Shown here one piece after another: positions 48,219-60,282 of a stretch of DNA of 64,000 bases. The position numbers and the translations under genes are program-made. Numbering within the stretch: the first letter of the stretch is position 1; each line of letters starts with the position of its first letter. This stretch comes from Torymus aiolomorphi (Eukaryota; Arthropoda; Insecta; Hymenoptera; Torymidae), in NCBI GenBank assembly GCA_036365515.1, contig CM070877.1, positions 113,972,011 to 114,036,010 on the forward strand, given 5' to 3'. The notes below the pieces were generated by a model, which was not told the origin of the DNA, did not search any database, and worked only from the letters and a program-made list of their open reading frames with translations.

Positions 48219-50937
48219 TCATCTGTGATAAAAAAATAATGTAGCTGCCCATAATAATCGCTGCCAAATCCATCGTGGAACTTGGCAAGGGCCTAAACTG
48301 GCGACAGAACCAGCCAAATGTCTCATCCAGTCCCAAAGGCCTCGAGGAGCATGCCCGCCATTTACATACAAAACATATGTAAAGCCATCTTTACATTTTC
48401 CTCTAATATAGTAATAATATGGAAGGAAACTATGTAAACGAAAGTGACATCGCTGATAAAAACGAATGGCTGGTGTATTACTAGACAATACATGAAGAAA
48501 GACAGCTTTAACTGATGACCGTTCTGGGGCAGTGACATGAGCTAATAGTTGCTCCAGTAAAAGGGAAGCTATACCATTACGACGATAAGCTCTTCGCACA
48601 CCAAGACTGAGAATATAACCAACTAGAGAATCTATTCCAAAGCTGGAGCAAAGAATTCCACGATCTTCTTTGTTAAGTTTGGCATAAGGCTTAATTTCGG
48701 CTACAATCAGACCTATTATAACTCCCCCATACACTGCAGCAAGTGCATAAAAACGTGATGAACTTGTTATATCTTCGTACCAAGAGTAAGGATAATCTGC
48801 AAAAGTAAAACATTTGTATAAGATTCTGTTACAAAAAATAATTTAGATTAACTAATAAATTAAATGAATTAAAATAATTTTCAGTATTAATAATATTAGC
48901 AGTGTGACATAAATAAATATTGATCAATTCAACTTAAAATTAATTAAAAATGTATGCAAGATATTGTAGTTTAAAGTGTCTTTTTTGTTTGTTGACATAT
49001 AATTATGATGACATTGTTACATTCTCTGTGAAACAATTTTAAATTTCATGTTTCACTTGTGCAGAACAATTTTTTTATAATTTAGTATGAAATAATTTAG
49101 TATGAATACAAGGTTACATGTTATTCATGATTTTTTATACGCCTCTACTAAATGACTGTCAGATCTGATGGACAAATAACTTATAACACATTTAAGAACA
49201 CGTAAAAACCATTGTTTTGAGAGTCTGACCTGGAAGGGATTATTATTTCTTTAGTCAAACCTCAATCCTTGTCTATTCTTTTTCTTATTCAAGCGTCAAT
49301 TTTTCAACTACAGAAAATTGAAGGTTATGTTTTACCAATATATAGGTATATGCGCTCTCATGAAATCTGACGGTCGTTTAGCAAGAGCCTGTTTTTATAA
49401 ATTTAGTTTTCTCGATAATTTAGTTATAGGATTAAGAAATAGGATTTTCTTAACATGGATTAAAAATTTATTGTTTAAAGAATATTTTTCTCTTGTTTTA
49501 AGTATATTTATTTATTTATAAAAAGTTTATTTCTGTTATATAGAAGATAATTTCCCCAAAAAGTGAAGAAATATATTTTGTAGGAATAGTTTGAATACAG
49601 AAAATTTCAGTTAGAGAGGCCATACTTAATTAAAGTGTTCTGTATTTGATTTTTCATATTTCTCAATCAAGTTTTCTGTTTTCAAATTTATTGAAGCACA
49701 CACACAATCTGTTTACTTCAAAGAATGCCCCTCTGCTTGAATATTTAAGAAAATATGTATGTTGAGAAATAAATTTGAAAAATCAGTGAATCCCTAGTGA
49801 AAAAAATTTAATGCTCATAACAGTTGATATCTGCAGCTATCAGAAAAAAACTGAAGAAAATGGAAGAAAACAGAAATTAACTGCAGAAAAATGTCGGAAT
49901 TGAGACAAAGACAACAGTAATCTTCAGTTTTTATCAGTTTTCTTCAGTTTGTATCAGTTTTCAACAGTTATCTACAGTTATTTGCAATTATAAACTGTTT
50001 TCTTCAGTTATCAACAGTTATGTTCTGTTTTCGGAAAAGCAAGCGACTTTAAGAAGTGAAGAAATCAGTAAAAAACTGAAAATAACAGTTTTATTCTGAA
50101 TAAAACTGAAGACAACAGTTATACACGGATGAAAACTGTTTATAAATGTAATAAAAATATTGGAAAATTTTGCTATATACAACTTAATTCGATACTAGAA
50201 CATAACAGTTAATAATTGAAGAAAACTGATAATAACTATTAATAAATGAAGAAAACAGTTTTAAACTGTTTAAAAGTGAAGAAAATTTGAAGAAAAGTGA
50301 AGAAAAATGAACAAAACAATTTTTTTTAAATTTTTTTGCGATTGGAATTTGAACATAACAGTTAATAACTGAAAATAACTGATGAAAACTACAGATAGCT
50401 GTTGTCTTTGTCTCAATTCTGACCTTTTTCTGCAGTTATCTGCAGTGAATAACTGTTTTCTTCAGTTTTATTCAATTGTCTTCACTATTTTTTTTTTGCT
50501 AGGGATGTTGGTAATTGTGTATAATGTATGCGAGTAAAACATGCCCAGAATTGAATGTAGTACATACCTATAGGAAACCAGTCTTGACAAAGTGCTCGCA
50601 CTTCCTCAAGGTCGTCTGGACAGAGGAAGCGTAACTGTACTTCCCCAAGAATGCAGAGGGGCACAGTACCAGGAGCATTGTTCGCATTATTTTGACAGCC
50701 CTCATCGTCGTCTTCGTCGACGTCGTTGACGTGTGGCACATAACCGTTCGCACCAAACGGTCTCGTTGCGATACAGCTGTCATCAGGGTTGTGGCTCGCA
50801 CATAGCGGGCATTTGTCCAGAGGACAACATTTAACGTCCTCATCGTCTTCGTAATCCTCGTCGACGATGTTCGTGCGCTGCTCAGTGGCCTGTTTTAGCC
50901 AAACTGTCTCGTAGCGATCAAACGAGACGGCGCTCAT
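48219..50937 (-). CDS. NAA60: N-alpha-acetyltransferase 60 (Golgi-type N-terminal acetyltransferase), two coding exons
   Basis: Exon 1 is 50937-50568 and exon 2 is 48796-48219; donor GTATGT and acceptor TTTGCAG give a 315-residue protein. The GNAT domain starts near residue 99 (VQLRFLCPDD), has LCQDWFPI spliced to DYPYSWYEDIT, and continues with GLIVAEIKPY. The acetyl-CoA loop is RRNGIA (195-200). Tyr184 in VGYILSLGV and His225 in LHVLSSN match the catalytic Tyr/His of human NAA60, and DGFTYVLYVNGGHAP is strongly conserved. The C-terminus (PRWIWQRLLWAATLFF) is amphipathic/hydrophobic, as expected for a membrane anchor. In other animals the enzyme acetylates N-termini of transmembrane proteins at the Golgi. 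The first ~95 residues are an extra acidic, Cys-rich region not found in human NAA60. The ATG at 50937 is the only one in frame upstream of the domain in this exon. Confidence 0.95.
49139..49390. repeat. Diverged copy of the 51.1 kb short element, in NAA60 intron
   Basis: Shares ACAAATAAC, GTCAAACCTCAATCCTTG and AGAAAATTGAAGGTTA with 51089-51337, in the same order and orientation. The ends are more degraded. A 67-codon frame that overlaps it is not a gene. Confidence 0.7.
49792..50504. mobile_element. Intronic foldback MITE, CCCTAG ends
   Basis: Begins CCCTAGTGAAAAAAA and ends TTTTTTTTGCTAGGG. The ~120 bp inward also match in reverse, including TTGAGACAAAGACAACAG. The interior is packed with short AACTGAAGAAAACAGTT-like words in both orientations. 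It sits in the middle of the NAA60 intron without touching the splice sites. Confidence 0.8.
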
Positions 50938-51088
50938 CGCAAGCCTCTATTCGCATTTTACCCTTCATTGGCTACAGCTTCTCCTGGTGGCAACGCGTGC
51001 GGGCGAAACTCGAGTCTTCTCTTCTTTCTCGATGGGCGACAATGTCGCCAAGCTGTTACGACCTCACGACGCACCCGTTTTAATAAAC

Positions 51089-51337
51089 GGCGTTGTTATT
51101 TGTACGACAGATCTGTCGTACAAATAACCTATAACCCACTTAGAAACGTGTAAAAATCACTGTTTTGAAAATCTGACATGGAAGGGACTATTATTTCTTT
51201 AGTCAAACCTCAATCCTTGCCTATTTTTTTTCTTTAGTCAGGCGTCAATTCTTCGGCTAAAGAAAATTGAAGGTTAGGTTTCACGTATATATAGGTATAC
51301 TTATCTACAGCGATCTGGAGTACAAATAACAACGGCC
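51089..51337. mobile_element. 249 bp inverted-end element with ~10 bp target duplication
   Basis: The ends GGCGTTGTTATTTGTAC and GTACAAATAACAACGGCC are near complements. TTTAATAAAC flanks both (51079-51088, 51338-51347). A duplication of 9-10 bp suggests the Mutator-like superfamily. It lies just upstream of the NAA60 start and shares its interior with the copy in the NAA60 intron. Confidence 0.75.
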
Positions 51338-51347
51338 TTTAATAAAC

Positions 51348-51816
51348 GCTGTTTCCGGCAAGAATTTCATGGTCATATTTTTCTTGAAACTTTCTTCTTA
51401 TACTCATGATGAAAACCATGATGAATGACAAAGTTGCTGATAGGAATAAAAATTGTATTAGTCAAGTTTATGTACAACGCGGAAGGCACTTCTTTTGCAA
51501 AAGTTATTCTAACCTAACTGCGCAAAGCTTGTAACGAAAACAAACTCCAAAAGTTCTTTCTGCATGTGTTTAGCAACATAACCTTTCTTTGTAATGGACT
51601 AGATTGCAGCAAAAACATTGCACCTGATTCGTAGCTGTCGTTTTCTCGGAAAAAACCCGTGACTGATCATGTTGATTTTTAGATAGGAATAAAAACAACC
51701 AAACAATATATATTCTTTATCCAATGTATGCAATGAATGCAACACCTGAAGTCATAGGTGGGGACTGCTGTTCAAAACAATCAATTGCAGTACGTACTTA
51801 TGCCCACCAATCTTAT
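51348..51816. other. Intergenic stretch, no gene recognised
   Basis: No frame with a known domain and no clear inverted ends. It runs up to the 4-bp duplication of solo LTR B. Confidence 0.5.
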
Positions 51817-51820
51817 TACT

Positions 51821-53396
51821 TGTTATGAACTGCGTTTGCGTAAACCCATAAGGGCAATTCTACAATGGAACCTCGAATTTTAATTTCTGATAAAAGTTAA
51901 ATGAAGTAATATTAAATAAAATAAAAGTTAAATTAAATAATAATAACTTTATGCGTTCCCATAGCAGTGTCGACCTAAAATGTCAGCGGTAGAATCTATA
52001 TATTAAATAGTTAATCAACTAAGTCGTAAACAAGTAATATTAACAATAACTCGAATAGGAATTGACAATAAACGAGCGATAATGAATTTATTAACCAATT
52101 ACCTTTAACAAATAGTAATTGCGCCCGTACAATTAAACTATTAATAGCAAGGTCAACGCGCTAACGAACAAATTGAGATTAGCAATAAAACTAAATTAAC
52201 GGTAGTAATCTGCGATTAAATTAATAACTATTTGGACAATAAATATTAATTACATTATAATAATTAGCGATAACAGCAGGCATATTAATAATTCATTAGG
52301 GAAGCTCGCTCGGGTAGGAAAAGCTCTGTTACAGGAGTCACCCCAAGGACGAGCAACAGACGACAACACGAGTGACCCTCAAAGACAAGCGACGGAAGAC
52401 AACACGAGTGACCTCTAAGGCAAGCGACGGACGACAGCACGAGTGACCCTCAAAGACAAGCGACGGATGACAACACGAGTGACCTCTAAGGCAAGCGACG
52501 GACGACAACAAGGTCAATCCAACGGACGGAGACCAGTAAACACTTCCGAGAGACGGAAAGCGTAAACACTTCCAAGAAGTATTTATCCGTGAGGCACCCC
52601 CAGAGACAGCTGACAGTCAACAATAAGGGTCACCTCAAGGACGAGTCAACGGTCCAGCAGCGACAAACAATTCCTGGAGCCGGCGCACAGTGGCGCGGAA
52701 CGACCCAACGGCCCGAGCCGTCATCAACGGCCAATCACGGATCAGCAGCATCCTACGCCACTGACGGGGGTGGCTCCCCACCCGCGGCTGCCTAAGCGCT
52801 CTCGACCCTATTTTCCAGTCAGGGAGCCTTCCATCGGTCACGCCCTCGACTCTAGAGTGGGGGAAGCTTCTGAGGCAACCTGGCGCCCTACAGCCTCTAC
52901 ATCATACTGCCTCCCACCACCAACCTAAAGTTTCCAACCAATAGCGTTCCTGCAAGGATCATCGTCAACGGCCGAAGGTCCGCGTCCAGGGTATAAAAGA
53001 AGAACCCCGGGCCGCCAGAGTCAGTCGCTACCGAGCACATGAGACGCTTAGTAGTTATAGAGCTTGGGTCGTTATCAATATATTTGTTACTCTGCTGCAC
53101 TTCGTGCATGTCGCGCCCAGAAGCTTCAAATAGTCAAAGTCATTCTACGCATCTTGCAATTGTATAGAGTCACGGTCAAAAGTCTATATGTTTGTTAAAG
53201 TTCATAAAGTACTTAATAAATTTAATAAACCTCAAGTTAAAGTTATTTTTCTCGAGTTCGAGTTTTATTTAAATTCCCGCAACTCTGTGCGCTTTAGCGC
53301 TTAATTGAGCAAACGAATTCCACGTTCCGACTGGTCAACTTGGCGACCATTGCAGAAGCACCTTTCTGCTCGCCGAGCCCGACTCGGGTCGTAACA
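51821..53396 (+). repeat. Solo LTR B, 1576 bp, target duplication TACT
   Basis: Starts TGTTATGAAC and ends GTCGTAACA (inverted TGTTA/TAACA ends), flanked by TACT at 51817-51820 and 53397-53400. It is related along much of its length to solo LTR A. A TATA box (TATAAAA, 52992-52998) lies ~400 bp before the end. Upstream, 52320-52570 is a minisatellite of ~40 bp units with GACAAGCGACGGA and ACACGAGTGACC. A 4-bp duplication and TG..CA ends point to a Gypsy-like (or BEL-like) retrotransposon removed by LTR-LTR recombination. Confidence 0.88.
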
Positions 53397-53400
53397 TACT

Positions 53401-54176
53401 TACTGCCACAGTGTCTTTTCATTCAAAAGTAGAAGCTGTGCTGTTCTGTGCTGTGGAGGTCTCATAGTGTACTTATGACTGTGAAGATGCGGTTTCTTGC
53501 TGTATCTTGCAAGAATAGCGTAAGAATACAGGACGCAACACGCAAGACAGTACTTTTAAGGTGTAGTTCCTGACCCCGAAAAGGTCTCGTTGGAAAATAA
53601 TTTTTGTTATTAGACCAGCAGTTTTTTACACTTAAATAACAATTTGAAAGCTGTCATTAGAAACAGTACGACGACAAAGGAGGATGCCCACTTTATAGGC
53701 TTTGTTCCGAATTGCTGGCGGTAAGCAGGGACCAGAGTGAGGGAGGTCCCTTTCGAAAATAATCACAATTTAATTACGTGATTAAATCACGTACCGAAAT
53801 CATGTAACGAAATCACGTAATTAATCACGTGACGTTTTTGGCCGGTTCGTCACGTGATTTAATCACGTCATTTTTGTTTATATGAATTTTTAACATAAAA
53901 AATAGATTACATGATTTAATCACGTGATTTTTTAAAAATCACGTAATTTTTTCAATTAAGTGATTTGAACAATAAAGATATGTTCTTCTTGAAATGTAAA
54001 TTTTGGTATTAAAGTTTTTTCAAGCTACGAATTGTGCAAAATTCAAAGACCTTGAAATCTCGAATATAGAAAATAAGAAAAAGAAATTTCTCGATTTGAT
54101 CAGAAGTTATCAAAAATGAGGCACGCCTCGTAAATGTAACTTCCAAAAGTCACATGAATGATAAAGTCTCACTTCC
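53401..54176. other. Intergenic stretch with clustered CACGTGATT words
   Basis: From about 53770 to 53960 at least ten copies or near-copies of ATCACGTGATTTAATCACGT-type words occur, mostly self-complementary. The remainder has no gene or element ends that I can see. Confidence 0.6.
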
Positions 54177-54179
54177 TTA

Positions 54180-54402
54180 GGGAGATTGTACATAAGCGCT
54201 GTTCTGCTCTACTCTGCTCTGCTCTGTTCTGTTCTGCTCAAACCCGGTTCAATTTCAGTTCAGTTCCGTTTGTAAGCGATTTTCCCTTTACTTGTTTCAG
54301 AATTCTGGAACGGAATAGAGCGGAACGGAGCAGAGTAGAGCAGAGTAGAGCAGAGCAGAGCAGAGCGAAGCAGAGAGGAACGGCGCTTATGTACAATCTC
54401 CC
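54180..54402. mobile_element. Harbinger MITE, 223 bp, TTA target duplication
   Basis: Perfect ends GGGAGATTGTACATAAGCGC and complement, with TTA at 54177-54179 and 54403-54405. The arms continue as CTGCTCT-type words (TCTGCTCTGCTCTGTTCTG against AGAGCAGAGCAGAGCAGAG). The ends match the left end of the Harbinger element at 11968. A 3-bp T-A rich duplication fits the PIF/Harbinger superfamily. Confidence 0.9.
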
Positions 54403-54405
54403 TTA

Positions 54406-54783
54406 TGTATTCTTGCGGTGCCTATTCACTTGTATAGTATAGTAGAGTTTTATTGGTCAAAGTTACAATAATATACAGCCATAGAGAACAAGAACATCTT
54501 AGATATAAAACTGGCGCGAAATTCAAATTTTAAAAATATAAAAATGATTATAATTCTTTTTACATTAACGATAAATTATTAAAGATAGACTAAAACTAAA
54601 TAGAATGATTTAAATATTACATTTTATGTTAGTAATAAACTCTGCTAAATATTGAACAATATTGCTTCCTCCTAGAGGAAGCTTTGTGATAGTAAAAAAA
54701 AAAGTTTATGAGATAATATGTTAGAAATGTTATTTAGCAAATTTAGAATCGAAATACACTATTTTTAGAAAATGTCCGTATGG

Positions 54784-54836
<53 letters not shown>

Positions 54837-55260
54837 CGCTGATATCTCATGATCTACTCGACTGATTTTAACGGGAGAGTGATAATTTTTTTAGATTTTG
54901 CTTCCACAATTGGGGTCAATATTCTATTTTTGTAAAATTTAATTTTTTTTTTATAGCCATTTTTTAATTTTCAAAATTTTTATTTTCGATTTTTTTAATA
55001 TTTAGAACAAATATTTCTAAATACAATAATGAATTTAGTCATCTCAACGAGTCATTTTTCTTATAGAACTTTATTTTCCTACGTTTCGGAAACGTCAAGT
55101 TTCCCTTATTCAAGGACTCTAAAACCCATACAGAAATTTACAATTATTTACAAAAGTATTAAAATTATTTACATGTTAATAACAATAAAACTATTACTTT
55201 TTACTTACAAGTTGTGACAAGAACAAAACAAGAACGTAACCCGAGGAAGCTAACTAATGT
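54406..55260. other. AT-rich stretch with (TG)n, no gene
   Basis: Contains the inverted motif TTCCTCCTAGAGGAAGC (54663-54679), a (TG)24 microsatellite at 54785-54833, and a hairpin followed by a GAAACGTAGG motif on the minus strand (55065-55092). Its final bases, CACATGGCCTTAA, equal the right end of the TTAA MITE at 45 kb. Confidence 0.55.
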
Positions 55261-55264
55261 CCAC

Positions 55265-56521
55265 ATGGCCTTAAGTAATTTTTAAACCTAAGTAGCCGGG
55301 GGATATGAGGTCCACGCATATCAGGGAGTCATGTAGACATGAAAAAATAAGCAAAACGAATATTTAAATAATTTTTAAACCGAAGTAGCCGAGGGATGCG
55401 AGGTCCATGCATATTAGCGAGTTACGTAGATATCCAACAATAAGCAAGACCATTGTTTAAACAATTTTTAAACTCAAGTAGGCGGAGGATATGAGGTCCA
55501 CACATGTGAGGGAATTACGTAGATGTGCAACAATAAGCAAGACAATCATTTAAACAATTTTTAAACCCAAGTAGGCGGGGGGTATGAGGTTCGCACATGT
55601 GAGGGAATTACGTAGATGTGCAACAATAAGCAAGACAATCATTTAAATAATTTTTAAACCCAAGTAGGCGAGGGATGTGAGGTCTACGCATATAAGGGAG
55701 TCTTGTAGACATGAAAAAATAAGAAAACAATTATTTAAATAATTATGAAATCCAAGTAGCCGGGGGATATGAGGTCCTCGCGCATAAGAGAGTCATGTAG
55801 ACATGAAAAAATAAGCGAACGATTATTTAAATAATTTTTAAGACCCAAGTAGCCGGGGGATATGAGGTCCACGCATATAATGGAGTCATGTAGATATGAA
55901 AAAATAAGCAAAACAATTATTTAAATAATTTTTAAACCCAAGTAGCCGGGGGATGCGAGGTCCACGCATATTAGCGAATTACGTAGATGTCCAACAATAA
56001 GCAAGACCATTATTTAAACAATTTTTAAACTCAAGTAGCCGGGGGATATGAGGTCCACCCATATAAGGGAGTCATGTAGACATGAAAAAATAAGCGAAAG
56101 ATTATTTAAATAATTTTTAAGACCCAAGTATCCGGGGGATATGAGGTCCACGCATATAATGGAGTCATGTAGACATGAAAAAATAAGCAAAACGATTATT
56201 CAGATAATTTTTACACCCAAGTAGCCGGGGGATATGAGGTCCACACATATAATGGAGTCATGTAGACATGAAAAAATAAGCAAAACGATTGTTTAAATAA
56301 TTTTTAAACCCAAGTATCCGGGGGATATGAGGTCCACGCATATAATGGAGTCATGTAGACATGAAAAAATAAGCAAAACGATTATTTAAATAATTTTTAA
56401 ACCCAAGTAGGCGGGATATATGAGGTCCACGCATATTAGGGAATTACGTAAATGTGTAGCAATAACCAAGACAATTATTTAAACAATTTTTATTCCCAAG
56501 TAGCCGAGGGACGCGAGGTCT
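55265..56521. repeat. Satellite foldback, locus 4, left part (~92 bp units, orientation A)
   Basis: About fourteen units contain AAACCCAAGTAGCCGGGGGA, TATGAGGTCCACGCATATAA, GGAGTCATGTAGACATG and ATTATTTAAATAATTTTT. Two unit types alternate: one with GTAGACATGAAAAAATAAGC, one with GTAGATGTGCAACAATAAGC. The order of unit variants from about 55440 to 56520 recurs at 61030-61930, so a ~1 kb block was copied. The array is interrupted at ATGC (56522-56525) by an LTR retrotransposon. Confidence 0.95.
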
Positions 56522-56525
56522 ATGC

Positions 56526-57534
56526 TGTAACGGGAGGCCTGGGGAAATCTTTTGTAATTCCGCGAATCGAACTCTAGAACACGGTGCCGTCGAGTGCTAC
56601 TTCTACGTCGAGCACTCGGGGTTGATGTTCTCTGGATCCCTGTTTATAAATGTCGAGTTCACGATTGAACTCGACTTTTCCGTGTGCCGGAAAGGGTTAA
56701 TACTCGCGCTAGCTAGACGCGAGGCGCGGCCACTCAGAATGATCGTCGTCTCGGTTCGACGATCCCGCGGAGGCGGCGGTATCCGGGAGAAGGTTAGGTG
56801 AAGGTTAATAAATAACGAGTGGTCTTGGTTACATTCAAAACTATAACAAGATCTATTCTAAATTATCCTATACAAAATACGCGTCGCGTTGCGCGTTGAC
56901 AAGAAGGCGGGGGATCCGCCGCTCGGCGCGGGCGGATCGATGTGATTGTTTTTCGCTGGGCCGGCGATCAAGACACCGGCCGCTCGCCGCTGCGCGCCGA
57001 GAATACAAATCAATTGCTGCGCGGAAAATAGGCGAAGAGTCTTACCGGGAGGGGAGTGCACTCCCCTCGTCGCTCGCTCACGAATTCGCTCCTGCGTCAG
57101 GCCTTATCCTCCGGTCGACTTCGGAGTTTTCAGGCCGAGTCCTAACGTGCAGCGTTCACCTACAGACGCTTCGGACCCCAGGAGTGGCTCGGATTGCTCA
57201 CGTGCGCTGCTCTTCGTGGTCGGTACGTGTACGGGCGCTGCTCTGCACCGGTGAGGACGCACGATACCGTTTTCTTCGCGGACGATCAAATTAACTCGCG
57301 TACGCGCGGTTTGACAGCCCGAGAGAATCTGATTCAAAAAGAATCGGGCGCGACTTAGCAACGGTCAAAGTCGCGCCTGCCCCGCGCGTAGCTAACGCGA
57401 ATACATCGTCCGAGCGATGTCAATACTCGCTCGAGATATACGAATTCGCGGGAACGAGAGCCTAACGGGTTCGATAGAATACGGAGGACCGAGATGCTTA
57501 TCTTCTCCGTATTTTATCTTGGAACCTCGTTATA
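56526..57534 (-). repeat. 3' LTR (1009 bp) of the gag-only retrotransposon
   Basis: On the minus strand it begins TATAACGAGGTTCCAAGATA just after the purine tract GGAAGAGGGG (57544-57535), and ends CTCCCGTTACA. The first ~650 bp match the 5' LTR almost exactly. The last ~340 bp, including a CACTCGACGGCACCGTGTTC word, have no counterpart in the 5' LTR. Open frames on both strands inside it appear in both LTRs and are not genes. Confidence 0.88.
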
Positions 57535-57755
57535 CCCCTCTTCCAGACGTTGCGTAGCGGGAGAGAAGCAACTCGATACTGAGGCTCTCGTTCGATTCGA
57601 CTTTACGTCGTCGTCGGCGGCAGAGACTTCAGTTCCGGATACGCGCGGATCAGCTCGTGTACTAAACGGCTGATCAGACGATCCACGTCGAGGGATCGTC
57701 CGCACGCACACGGTGGGTCGCTCATCACCGTAATTCCGCTGAATTCCAACGGCGG

Positions 57756-59535
57756 TCAAGACCAATCCCAAGACGATTGATGGACCGGAGACTGTTGGCA
57801 CTTCTGGCGCTGGGGCTCCGGTCGACAACTGCCGTCATTCCTCCAAGGTTGACTTGGCAGATCATCTCGTCTTCTTCTTGTCTTCGTCTTCGGGCCCTCT
57901 TTCCGCTCCGGGCAGGCCCAGTGAAGGTGCGTTGGTGACCTACACGTCCAACACAATTTTCTGGTTGGACTCGGTGATGGGGAGTTATATGCTCCGAGCG
58001 CGTTCCTCGATCTTGACGAGCGGTATACTCGACTATCCAACCCCTGCTGGATATACCGCTGTTTGGGACGTCGAGAGGCTACCGTCGTCCAAGGATTCGA
58101 ACCTGTTCCTTGATTCGAACCCAGTCCACTCGAGGGTTTTCTGCCTTTATCTCTTTTGGATAACTTTGGAGGTCGTTGCATGGCCGCTGCATACGCCTCT
58201 TTTTTCCCTGTCGAGCTGGACTTTTGAAGACTTCGGGACGACTTCTTGTTGTCTTTAGTCCCTAGGTCCGATCGAGGCTGCTTTGCAGAGTGTTTGGCTG
58301 CACCTGCGGCTCGTTTCTTGTTAGGCGCAGCGGAATTATGAAGTGACGACATTTGCGCGCGTAGCTGGCGCAGCTCGTCGTGCAGTCGCCTCACTTCTTC
58401 GCTTAGGCGCCTAACTTTCTCCTCCTCCAATTTACGCGTCTAATTACATTCGCATTCGCAATGACGCTCGCCTTCTGCTTGCGTCGATACGTCGCGAAAT
58501 TGCGAAGTAATCAGCGTTCGGTCCACCGGTTGTGCCGTCCCCAGACTATCGATCTCTTCCTCGTTGCTCCTTGGAAGGCTTGTCTGCTCTTCGTCTTCAG
58601 GAGTCTTTGAATGAGTAATACAGCCGTCCGATGCCGATATATTCCATAAACGGGCCATATCAGACGCTTCGGACAGGGGAAGCTTGGAAAATCTCCCTTC
58701 CCCAGGCTGCATTTACTCCGTCGTCTTGGGCTTGGGAGTATTCAGCACAGCCGTTCGGTGCCCTCAGGCAGTCTGTATACGCCAAGCGACGTGAAGTATC
58801 AGACTTCTCGAACAGGGGGAAGCTTGGAGAATCTCCCCTCCCCCAGGCTGTGCTTACTCCGACGCCGATTTCGTGGATGGAAGCTGAAGATGATGGCGAT
58901 GGTGCGGTTGCTGCACAGCTGTCCGAAATCCATGTGCGGTCTGCATTCCCCGAGTGACTTGCGTTCTCGGATTCTTCGGACTGGAAGGAGATCGGGGAAT
59001 CTCCCCTCCCCCAAGCTGTGCTGCACCTTAGGTGCACCTGGACTTCACCCGGTCCTCCCGCTGGAGATAAAGTGCTCCGTGGTGACGTAAGAGCCTCGTG
59101 TCTTACGTCGGGAGGACTGCCTGCTCTTTGGTTCATCTGCAAGACATGTGTCCTTATGGAACTCAGCAAGTTGTTGTCGACTGCTTTGTTCGACGCCAAT
59201 TGCTGAAACAGGCTGTGAGTTGAGGGATCGGCAATTCGGTTCACTTCTGGAGCGCCGCTTGTATTGAGGGTCGTCGTGTTGACGAACTTATTCCTGCAAT
59301 CGAGCCTCCTTGTGAACTGCTCGTAATCACTTCCACTTATTTCTTGTGTGAAGTGGGCTGGGTTGTAACTTCCCATTAGCCATTGAGCGATTCGCTTAGA
59401 ATCCCCCTCGAGATGTCCGGTGCTTCTTAAATCTAGAGCTATATTTGCTTCTATTACAGCTTCAAAGCTCAGCTCTAGATTTTTGCGAGAATGCTCCATC
59501 TTATCGGCTAGTTCTTCTGGGGTCGATGATTCCAT
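57756..59535 (-). pseudogene. gag: gag of the non-autonomous LTR element, with frameshift and stop
   Basis: The start is MESSTPEELADKMEH at 59535, within a helical region. From about residue 175 there are three repeats of an AWGRGDSPSF-type motif spaced ~50-60 residues apart (DNA near 58996, 58830 and 58692). In the third repeat a run of G is one base shorter, which shifts the frame near 58690. The shifted frame continues to a TAG at 58440, then from 58430 reads a coiled-coil (VRRLSEEVRRLHDELRQLRA), a basic region and a zinc knuckle CWTCRSPTHLHWACPE (CX2CX4HX4C). The knuckle supports a nucleic-acid-binding nucleocapsid role. No protease or polymerase follows. Fusing the pieces is inferred from the shared frame and was not tested. 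Confidence 0.75.
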
Positions 59536-60282
59536 CTTGCGAAGCTAGACCGATTATATAAAAAATTTGGTGACGAATTGTGTGTGTATGCGCAACTAAC
59601 TGCTGAGATTCTCTCTCTAATTGGCCGTCTGTTACGCAAATTACAATGTTAGAATTCTAACTACCACACACAATTGTCCCAAGCTGCTCGAGAATGACGT
59701 ATCTCGATGCAGCTAGCTAGGGAGAGAGCGTGGCTATTCCAAAAAAAATTCGCGACGATAACGATTTAAATAATTCCCGCAACCAAAAAAAAAAGGATGA
59801 AAGTATTCTCACTTTCGACCGGCTGCACGCACAGGCACGGTCAAACCAAAAAAAAATCGCGTGAAAATCGCTTTAAATCTCGCGTCAAAAAAAGGAATTT
59901 AATTCTCGCCACATATGACGACGAAAACAACGATAATCGTCGTTTAAATGCTCTCGCCCTGGCTTTACAGCAGTTTAAAAGGCTCGGGCTAAGTATACAC
60001 AATACTACCCGAGCATAAACATAAACACACACAAAAACAAGCAATCGGCTGTTTTGCGTTTATGTTTGAATGCGCGTCGCGAGCCTTCTTTCTGTTTGTT
60101 TACGCCCGGCACCTCGACTTGGCTAGTTTAAATCACTGCGCCTATCAGCTGTAACGGTATATGGCCATTGGCCGTCAGCTGAATAGTCGGGTGCAGTGAT
60201 TCGCGCCCGGGCGAATTTAAACGAAACGCGATTTGAATAGGCCGGTCTCGAACGTACCGGCCGCTAACCTTCTCCTTAAACC

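Noticed and set aside
50568..50843. 91-codon frame overlapping NAA60 exon 1 in another frame
   Set aside because: Shadow of the NAA60 coding exon; no conserved motif.
56896..57361. Long open frames on both strands, repeated at 60302-60826
   Set aside because: They lie in the two LTRs and are present in both copies; GC-rich sequence gives long chance frames.
57854..59206. Plus-strand frames opposite gag
   Set aside because: Antisense shadows of gag; the zinc knuckle and repeat motifs are on the minus strand.
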